Positions 55,490 through 64,000 of a DNA stretch of 64,000 bases are shown one piece after another. The stretch spans positions 10,045,113 through 10,109,112 of the forward strand of contig NC_087081.1 in the NCBI RefSeq assembly GCF_026151205.1, given 5' to 3'. Every line of letters starts with the position of its first letter. Position 1 is the first letter of the stretch. This stretch comes from Bolinopsis microptera (lineage: Eukaryota > Ctenophora > Tentaculata > Lobata > Bolinopsidae). Under the pieces are notes generated by a model that had not been told where the DNA came from, ran no database searches, and saw nothing but the letters and a program-made list of their open reading frames with translations. The translations under genes were made by a program, and so were the position numbers.

Positions 55490-55704
55490 GATTTTAGAAG
55501 ATACGCCGGTAAAATATCTAAACAAGTGTGTTTCTAGATCAAAACACGCAGTTTTGGTAGTACCTCAGTTAAGTTTTTCAAAATTGTCCCACATTCAAAC
55601 GACGATTTGGCGCCCCCTAAGATGGTGCCCCCCCCCCCCCCCCCCCCCACCCCCCCCCCCACACCCGCACAGTGGGGTCATCGGGGGCCCTTCGTTACGC
55701 CACT
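55490..55704 (+). mobile_element. hAT-type MITE, 5'-truncated copy
   Basis: Colinear with the right two thirds of 60199-60576: gattttagaagatacgccgg, gcagttttggtagta, cattcaaacgacgatttggc, a C-tract, then cgttacgccact at the end. The left terminus is missing. Confidence 0.8.
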
Positions 55705-55853
55705 TAATGATCACGAGACTCAATAACACTACACGAATCCACAATATAAGCTCATAGTTACGACAAATGCAAAACGTTCAGAGCTTTATATACTACGGTT
55801 CCGTTACACCAATAAAGATAACCAAAGTTGAACGTTGAACTGGAACTACCAAA

Positions 55854-56176
<323 letters not shown>

Positions 56177-56473
56177 GTCACCATGGTAAATCTTCAAAAA
56201 TGTGCGGGGTTACCATGGTAACTCTTCAAAAATCAGAAACCTAATATAAGGGGGTTGGTTACCCCGCGAAGAAGTTGATAATTTACCAACTTAAACAACT
56301 ACTGTAGTTATACTGTTACTAGTGTAACCCGGCCTTCGGCCGGGATTTCACTGCCGCAGTTAAAAAGGGTAGGAGCATTTACCCGTTAAGTCAAAACCCG
56401 CATTAGGTGAGCAATTCTATTCGGAGTGCCCTCACGTATCCAATGGTATCTTAAACAATAGTAATAGTATCTT

Positions 56474-56590
56474 TTGACCATTGTTAATGATCTGGCCCGG
56501 CGCGCGCTACTTCGTAGCTCTTGCCATCGGGCCAGAGCAGAAAGCGGCGCGCGCTACTTCGAAGAAACTTAGACGAGTAACATCCGTCAA
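56474..56590. mobile_element. Second copy of the 117-121-bp mini-transposon
   Basis: Starts ttgaccattgttaatga, ends taacatccgtcaa, and is flanked by tagtatctt on both sides (56465-56473 and 56591-56599). The interior keeps ggcccggcgcgcgctacttc and acttcgaagaaac. The flanking duplication differs from that of the copy at 12054, showing two independent insertions. Confidence 0.85.
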
Positions 56591-56599
56591 TAGTATCTT

Positions 56600-56992
56600 A
56601 AACGATAATCAATAGAAATTAACCCTTAACACCACACCCGCCTATCATATTTGTGAACACGCATAACATTGTCGTATGAAAGTATGAACTCTCTCTGCAG
56701 TCCAAACAGTGCCCCCTCCCCTAATAAGATTATAGTATAGACAGCGAATCTTACCCAGGTAACTCAATTACACTAATTATGCAGCTACATATGCGAGCCC
56801 CGTAACTCTTACCGTTCTGCTCAAGACATTTTATGTAACATTTGTGGTGCAAAACCATCAATTAAACCACTTACCAACGACCGATTTAAAAAACCTTTAT
56901 CATTTAACTTCGTCAGAGTTTTGTCGGCACTTTACCGAAAAAATCAGTCCCGCAACTCTTACCGTTTTCTTGATTAAGCCGCTCGGAAATTC

Positions 56993-57023
<31 letters not shown>

Positions 57024-57185
57024 AAAACACACATTCTGGGATTATTAGTTAGATTATTACACCTGGGAGACAAGGGTTATCCCGTTATCATACCATATTC
57101 ATTTCTAATTGGTATCGTGTATCTATTAAATGCGTGTAATGGTTACCATGGTAACGGTTAAGTTGACGGAGAATCTTGGGGTACC
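56600..57185. other. No gene recognised
   Basis: Contains a (caga)n tract at 56997-57022 and a gttaccatggtaac palindrome at 57139-57152. The 105-codon open frame over 56844-57161 includes the caga repeat and has no recognised motif. Confidence 0.4.
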
Positions 57186-60100
57186 TCAAATTTGGTTTAA
57201 ATATATGGAACTAATGGAACTATAGACTATATAGACGTCTCAACCCAGGCTATTAAATTCGCCAAATTTGTGTCAAAAAGTACGGCGTATTTAAGAATTC
57301 TCAGAAAGTACGCGAACAATTCGCCAATTTACAACTTTAAGTTTTAATTTTTAGGGCTATTAAATTCACCAAAAAATGCGCGGAAAAATTCGGTAAAAAT
57401 GCAGCAGTGGGCAGTGGGAACGCGCAGCATTCTCGAGTCTATAGTCTAGTTGAATATGTGAATTGTGACGTTATACTTCAAATCTCAAACTTACAAATCT
57501 CGACAAATAAACTAGACTGTAGAGGAAATTAAGTGATTTCAAGTTTATTAAGAGAAGTTAGTTTACTCCATTGCATAACGTTTTCGGGTATGATCTGAAT
57601 TTAACCCTTTAATTGCGATCTTGGTCAGTACCCGCGCGTGACAAAACGAAAGCATAACCATGTCTGGCGACGACGTTTTAACTACCGCATGAACACCAAA
57701 ATTGGTGATTTTTTAGTTATAAAAACACTCACGATATGAATACATCTGCATATGCAGGGCGATTATAAGTGTGACGAGTTTGATCCATGAGATGATAAAG
57801 GGATGGAGCTTGATATTAAGAAATATATATTATATATTCCAGCTAATATGGTTTATTAAAGTGAGCATATAGATTTGATTAGCCTGTTCATCAAGCAATC
57901 AAGCAATATTGCTTTACAACCACGATTATAGAATTATAAAGGCCAAAAAACTTTAATAAAATATAGGTGACTGGAAAATCTTCTTGATTAGAGTTGCCGT
58001 CAAGTGAGCAGGTTAGCTCGGCTTTATAACTACCAACTACACTGAATCCAGATTCGAAAGACTTTTAAACCACCGAACTAACATCTAAATTTCGAGCTTT
58101 TAACTAATTGTATTATGAGATTATATAACTTCGAGGTGGTAGATGGTGTGTAAAAGTATTGCTACCATGGTTACAGTTTGAGTTACCATGGTTACGCAAC
58201 ATAAGAACATAACTAATGATGATGTCAGTAGACGCATCAGAAAACCACAAACCATGTAGCAAAATAGGATGATTTGCTGAATTAAATATGCGGACACCGC
58301 TGTAGTGGTACTATACTGGTACTGCAGTAGTACTATACTCATGGTACTGCAGTGGTACTTTTAGAGTAGGAAAATGTAAGATCACGTTATCTCAAAATAA
58401 TCCACATTTCTCCGTCACTATTACATTAAAATTTTTGTGGTGATAAATGAATAATGATAGTATTGATATTAATAGTACTATTAAATCGTCGGCTCTATCT
58501 CTAATTCGCCGATATTCGGCTTCTGTGCTGTGGCCATACTTAGGGCCACGCCCAAATCTACTGAAAATTTCTATTAAAAATTTGTGAGTAAATTTTGATT
58601 TTCGTAAGAATTGTCCATAAAATAGAAAATATCATTAAAGTGGCAATGTTTCTCAGATTTGAAATTGAATTAATTAATTAATTCATGTGAGAATCAAGCG
58701 TTACATTTCAGTCATGAAAAACTACATTGGCATCATTTTTATATAAAACTAATGGATACACTGCTATTGCAATATAATAAGTTGCATACGGAGAGACCAA
58801 ATGATTTAACTAAGAAATAAACTTGAATTTTATGTAATAATTAATTCGGCTGGACCAACACTAACCAAGGGGGCTGTCGAACAGATACACATCAAAAACT
58901 GTCATGTTCATTACAAAGCATTTAAATTCGTCGCACCTTTTAAACAACTCGGAAGCTCTATAATGGTTGCATTTAGCTATTGCTCAACGCTCATGGGACA
59001 GGGCCAATGGGAGTGCGTGCTATTGATATGTTGAATTTTAGTTATAAGTATGCTACTGGATGGTGTGATTATAACTTTATAAGTGTATTGTCACTTGTCA
59101 TCAGTTAGACATAACTGACAACCATTACAACTTAAAATCTTCCAAGAAATCCAAATTAAGCAACTCATGAAAAAAATGTCGTTTTATAATATTAATACAT
59201 CAATACAAATTTTTGCCTAAAACGCGCAGTGTCCTGGAATTATCATCACCTTTCGCCATTACTTATAGTACTACATACTTCAAAAAAATCATTTCCAGTC
59301 AAAGAAACCGAGGGTACTCGTGAACACAAGCGAAGTTCTGAGCTGAACTTGAGTGATATAGCTGCCTTCATTTACAACATATTATTTGGATTATTGGATT
59401 ATTGCCAACAAAGAAAAGGAGTTGCGGAGCAGGCAACCATCCTAGATGGCCATCAGTATCGACCTCAAAAAACCTTTCCGGAATCCGGACGTCCTACAAG
59501 AAGATACTGGATTGGAACCTGATAGGTTATGTTTGCTCATGAGTCATAAAGATAAATTGAAGAAGATTTCATCTGGATCGACCTAAGGGCTCATTTATAA
59601 AAATGAGGATATACTCCGAGCCAGCCTCACAAGTCAAGACTCAGATCCAGTGAGTCAGAGATTTGGTATTTATAAAGCTGAGTCTTGGCTTCGGATCGTG
59701 GATCGCGGATCGGATTCTTGGCTCACCGGCTCACCGGCTCGAAGTCAAGACTCGCTGCATCTGAGTCTCGGCTCACTGGATTGACGGCTCGGCTCACTGG
59801 ATTGATGGCTCGGCTAAAATTAAACAAAAAGTATTTCCGATACCAACAAAGAACGCAAGTGATAGTGTCAAAAGTTAATAGTGGCAAAAGTGGCAAAAGT
59901 TGCTTTTACTTCCACTATAAATCGCTCGCCCTAGATTTTAAAAAGCTAGGTATTGACAAAAGCTAATTTGTGGTAGGACCCCTTGATATGTATGTATATG
60001 TATGCAACATAAAACAACTACAACGGATCAGTAAAGCCAAATAAATCGGTCTAATGTTTATCTATTTGGAGCAAAGCCAAATATTATATTGGTCCGAAGT

Positions 60101-60190
60101 TTAACTTTAGCTATGTTGAAAAAAGTCAGATATATCGCTCCAAATTTTATCTATGTGGACTCAATGCCAGAACCCAGTTGATTGGGTCTG
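57186..60190. other. No gene recognised
   Basis: Mostly AT-rich. A degenerate cggctcactggattga repeat lies at 59690-59815. Open frames at 59229-59522 and 59685-59966 lack known motifs. A minus-strand hydrophobic frame at 58121-58342 shows no splice context or family signature. Confidence 0.4.
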
Positions 60191-60198
60191 AGGTGACC

Positions 60199-60445
60199 CA
60201 GTGGCGTAACGTTGCCTGTTGGCGCCCCCCTCCCCCGCCGAAAAAGCGCCCCCCTGTTGGCGCCCCCTCCCCTATTGGTGCCCCTACCTAAATTGAACAA
60301 ATTAGGAGATTTTAGAGGATACGCCGGTAAAATCTCTAAAAAAGTGTGTATCTAGAGCAAAACGCGCAGTTTTGCTAGTACTTTAGACTTAGTTAAGTTT
60401 TCGAAATTATCCCACATTCAAACGACGATTTGGCGCCCCCTAACA

Positions 60446-60500
<55 letters not shown>

Positions 60501-60576
60501 ACCCCCCCCCACCCCCCCCCCCCCCCCATCCCCGCACCGCACAGCGGGGTCAGCGGGGCCCTTCGTTACGCCACTG
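60199..60576 (+). mobile_element. Complete hAT-type MITE, 378 bp, with 8-bp target duplication
   Basis: TSD aggtgacc at 60191-60198 and 60577-60584. The terminal inverted repeat is cagtggcgtaacg / cgttacgccactg. Inside are several gcgcc(c)n blocks and a C-tract of about 65 bases (60450-60528). No frame codes for transposase. It is the best copy of a family also seen at 1059, 22322-22681, 23498 and 55490-55704. An 8-bp duplication plus CAG-type ends fits the hAT superfamily. Confidence 0.92.
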
Positions 60577-60599
60577 AGGTGACCTACGACACCTCGTTA

Positions 60600-61030
60600 A
60601 CTAAAATCAATGTCTGGAAGGCTGTTCACATGCCTAGCACCTATAGTTGTGCGAGATGACGATACAAAGAGGCAGCAGAATTATGAGGACTACCAGATCC
60701 CGATAGAACCTAAGTGATCCATGATATCACGACAGGCTCTATATGTGGAGCAACACCAAATATATCGGTCCAAATTGTATCTATGCACCGCCAATATTAT
60801 CATAGTACCCATGCAGCCAGCAGCCTCGCCTTTCATTGAAACTAATAATATTACGTCATAGTTATGATATTTTGCTCATATTCTACGTTGGGAACTCAGT
60901 GAAATTGCAGTGAAATTGTGCAAACTCAGCGAAATATAAGGCATTGGTAGGAACTAGGATCTTACTTATCGTACAAATCATTTTAACATAGCCTTTCACT
61001 CTAGGACGTATATCACACTCGCAGCGTTAG
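60600..61030. other. No gene recognised
   Basis: Unique AT-rich DNA before the 14-bp minisatellite, with nothing supported. Confidence 0.4.
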
Positions 61031-61035
61031 GAATC

Positions 61036-62118
61036 TCTGGCAGTGCCCTCCTGGTAGTGCCCTCCTGGTAGTGCCCTCCTGGTAGTGCTCTCCTGGTAGT
61101 GTCCTCCTGGTAGTGCCCTCTTGGTAGTGCTCTCCTGGTAGTGCCCTCCTGGTAGTGCCCTCCTGGTAGTGTCCTTCTGGTAGTGTCCTCCTGGTAGTTC
61201 CCTCCTGGTAGTGCCCTCCTGGTAGTGCCCTCCTGGTAGTGCCCTCCTGGTAGTGCCCTCCTGGTAGTGCTCTCCTGGTAGTGCCCTTCTGGTAGTGCCC
61301 TCCTGGTAGTGCCCTTCTGGTAGTGTCCTCCTGGTAGTGCCCTCCTGGTAGTGCCCTCCTGGTAGTGCCTTCTTAGTAGTGCCCTCCTGGTAGTGCCCTC
61401 CTGGTAGTGCCCTCCTGGTAGTGCCCTCCTGGTAGTGCCCTCCTGGTAGTGCCCTCCTGGTAGTGCTCTCCTGGTAGTACCCTCCTGGTAGTGCCCTCCT
61501 GGTAGTGCTCTCCTGGTAGTGCTCTCCTGGTAGTGCCCTCCTGGTAGTGCCCTCCTGGTAGTGTCCTTCTGGTAGTGTCCTCCTGGTAGTTCCCTCCTGG
61601 TAGTGCCCTCCTGGTAGTGCCCTCCTGGTAGTGCCCTCCTGGTAGTGCCCTCCTGGTAGTGCTCTCCTGGTAGTGCCCTTCTGGTAGTGCCCTCCTGGTA
61701 GTGCCCTCCTGGTAGTGTCCTCCTGGTAGTGCCCTCCTGGTAGTGCCCTCCTGGTAGTGCCTTCTTAGTAGTGCCCTCCTGGTAGTGCCCTTCTGGTAGT
61801 GCCCTCCTGGTAGTGCCCTCCTGGTAGTGCCCTCCTGGTAGTGCTCTCCTGGTAGTGCTCTCCTGGTAGTGCTCTCCTGGTAGTGCCCTCCTGGTAGTGC
61901 CCTCCTGGTAGTGCCCTCCTGGTAGTGCTCTCCTGGTAGTGCCCTCCTGGTAGTGCCCTCCTGGTAGTGCTCTCCTGGTAGTGCCCTCCTGGAAGTGCCC
62001 TCCTGGTAGTGCTCTCCTGGTAGTGCCCTACTGGTAGTGTCCTCCTGGTAGTTCCCTCCTGGTAGTGTCCTCTTGGTAGTGTCCTCCTGGTAGTGCCCTC
62101 CTGGTAGTGCCCTCCTGT
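61036..62118. repeat. 14-bp minisatellite (agtgccctcctggt), about 77 copies with higher-order structure
   Basis: Variants such as gtgccttcttagta (61365 and 61757) and gtgtccttctggtagtgtcc followed by gttccctcc (61170 and 61563) recur about 390 bases apart, so a block of about 28 units was itself duplicated. The 259-codon minus-strand frame (Gly-Gly-His-Tyr-Gln-Glu repeats) arises because 3 x 14 = 42 keeps the frame. No start context, splice site or flanking gene supports expression. Confidence 0.95.
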
Positions 62119-62559
62119 TATCATCAACACGCACTTGCAGCAGTATTACCATGGCAACACTACTGTTACTATGGCAACACCAGTACTCAATCGTAGCTAA
62201 CTGGTCGAGACGTATTTAAAGGAAAAACCGGGGGGTTGTTACACGAACACTTTATAAGGTGTAATTTTCTCGCAACTTGCGGAACCCTAACGGATAACCA
62301 TTTTCTTGAGCCCTATAAGAAAATACAGGAAATGAAATCTCATATTTAACTTAAAGAAAATGTAATCAGGCTCCAATCTCTGCATGGATAGTCAGTGGTG
62401 GTTTTGCACAGTAAAATCATGATTTATTATAAATGCGTCCTGATTTACCGCAAACTTCGATATACTGTACAGTGTACAGTGTACCTGTTTCCTTTTCCAA
62501 AAACTCCGCGGTTAATCGGGGTTTCATTGCATAAATGCGGTAAACAGAACCTGGAAACA

Positions 62560-63230
62560 TAACATTATTTTCAGATTCACAGGCAACAATCCTAGCAGTC
62601 ACACACCACACGGTCACATCTAACTTAGTTCTTGATACCATTAACTACCTTAAAAATCTAGGACAAACCCACTCAGTCACTGTCAGGTGGGTCCCGGGAC
62701 ATGCAGGAATTCCAGGAAACGAAAGAGCTGACGAACTAGCCAGAGAAGGATAACTCACAATTGCCCTAGGTCCTGAACCAATCCAGCAATTAAGACGGCA
62801 GTCTAGGAGTACTTACACGGAATCCATCTTCGTAGATACAGGAACACGGCACTGAGTGAGAAAGGGAAAATCCCACTAACAATCCTACTCACCAAATATA
62901 AATACAGGAATCTTGGACTTGCAGGAAATCATCAAAGGTGGTTAACCTGTAGCTCTTCACAGGACATAGCCCCCTGGCCTACTTCCAATACAAGGCAAAC
63001 AATTTCACATCACCCCGCTGTGAACACTGTCCAGAAGAGGAGGAAACCTCGGAACACTTCATGTGTCACTGTATAGGATACATGACCATTAGGTTAAGGT
63101 TTGTTGGTAATATATTTCTAACCTGGGAAGACATAGTCACAGCTAGAGTCAGTACGGTTATAAAATTTATTGAGGCATCCAATAGACTATCAAAGAAGGA
63201 TCTTTTCGAGGATCCCATTAACAAATAACA
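62560..63230 (+). pseudogene. Non-LTR retrotransposon, end of RNase H domain and Cys-His C-terminus
   Basis: Frame pieces encode [20 protein letters not shown], then [15 protein letters not shown], the conserved end of a retrotransposon RNase H. After stops and a frameshift follow CEHCPEEEETSEHFMCHC, then TVIKFIEASNRLSKKDLF and the stop. It is truncated and inactive, and differs in sequence from the element at 4253-5499. The downstream segment 63235-63505 is its 3' region. Confidence 0.8.
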
Positions 63231-63234
63231 CAAC

Positions 63235-63505
63235 TAGGACAACTTGCAGATTAATAGGGATTGACCGTCCCTGGAAGTCCCTGTCTCCCCATCGTTAACC
63301 CGGAAGGGGTTGCACCAGGGGCGGTGGTAACGGAACTTCAAGACTCTCGGAGCCTGTTGTCGATATCTATGTATAACATGATTATGGTATATAACTTGGG
63401 AGTCTCTCTCTCTAGCAACAGGAGTTGGAAAATGGGGACGCGTTGTGAAAGCCACCGCAAGGAAGGCTTACAGTCGACGCCGAACAATCAAAAGAAAGAA
63501 ATGCG
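63235..63505 (+). repeat. 3' region of the retrotransposon, also found alone at 48048-48300
   Basis: From gggattgaccgtccctgg to gtcgacgccgaacaatcaaa; the reverse complement occurs at 48048-48300. It directly follows the stop of the retrotransposon frame, so it is likely its 3' UTR. Confidence 0.8.
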
Positions 63506-63509
63506 GTAA

Positions 63510-64000
63510 ACTTAAGAACGGTAGAAAATATTTTGACTTTCAAGATACAAAATAAGGTCACTCATGAAATAATAAGCACGGGAGTTCAATAAAAAACGTG
63601 ATAATAATGATATGAAATAAAATCAAATCAAATGAAATATAGCATTTTTATCCGCTTATAAATCAGTAATCATAATCATAATTTTTTTTAAACTGCCGAT
63701 GTCGAAGCGGCTGGTTTTAAAAATATACTCCAAAAACTGAATACTTGATTTATGAATATGAAATTGAAAATGTAAAAAAGAAAGCACTTTATTTGACATT
63801 AAAAATAGTGTACACGCACACATACGATGATCATGAACACCTATGGATATGTATCATTAAATATTATAATACCCTCCAGGACGTTATAACAAATAATACT
63901 TTTGCACTTCTTTCGAGCCGCGCAAATACCATGACATATTCATGTCATTGTCACGCACCGTTCTCAAAGTTAGATTACGATCGAAAGTATTATCATATTA
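63510..64000. other. No gene recognised
   Basis: AT-rich to the window end. No exon, repeat or known motif is supported. Confidence 0.4.

Noticed and set aside
61373-62152. 259-codon minus-strand frame of Gly-Gly-His-Tyr-Gln-Glu repeats as a repeat protein gene
   Set aside because: The frame is a result of a 14-bp tandem unit. It extends only as far as the array and has no splice or flanking coding sequence.

Overview
This is animal (metazoan) nuclear DNA. Genes are split into short exons with GT-AG introns, mostly 150-700 bases. There are many non-LTR retrotransposon remnants, MITE-like DNA elements, one tRNA-derived SINE and many micro- and minisatellites. Nothing looks bacterial or organellar. 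The protein families (TRPC-like channel, rhodopsin-family GPCR) and the repeat mix suggest a marine invertebrate, possibly an early-branching one, but the sequence alone does not fix the phylum.

Layout. (1) 205-10010, plus: an almost complete 17-exon TRPC-like channel gene that I assembled exon by exon. All intron phases agree, giving 2385 coding bases and 794 residues. It has ankyrin-like repeats, a pre-S1 helix, S1-S6 and a C-terminal coiled coil, but the usual pore loop between S5 and S6 is not visible. Its intron 7 holds an antisense non-LTR element. (2) 10.3-22 kb: repeat-rich DNA with foldback elements, a 121-bp mini-transposon with its own target duplication, a perfect 36-bp-arm palindrome, retroelement fragments including an envelope-like reading frame, and a 735-bp tandem duplication. 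A probable minus-strand exon lies at 20240-20402. (3) 22216-24364, plus: a small secreted-protein gene whose discoidin-like exon was tandemly duplicated together with its intron. (4) 25079-28639, plus: a possible four-exon gene for a protein of about 100 residues, inside a region of repeated tandem duplication, with a SINE in one copy. (5) 30-35 kb: minisatellites and MITEs. (6) 35429-43839, minus: a seven-exon GPCR gene with TM1-TM7 recognisable; one linking exon in intracellular loop 3 is missing. A truncated RTE-like retroelement and a CRE/E-box minisatellite lie in its introns. (7) 44-64 kb: no convincing host gene. This part holds a 1.1-kb foldback element with a 9-bp target duplication, a higher-order satellite, CR1/L2-like retrotransposon remnants, two MITE copies, a (TG)n tract and a 14-bp minisatellite over 1 kb long.

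The TRPC-like gene and the GPCR belong to families that can act in one pathway (receptor, phospholipase C, TRPC), but nothing here shows that they do. A recurring theme is that tandem arrays start or stop exactly at exon edges and sometimes carry copies of those edges. This is seen at exon 1, exon 6 and exon 15 of the channel gene and at the stop codon of the GPCR.
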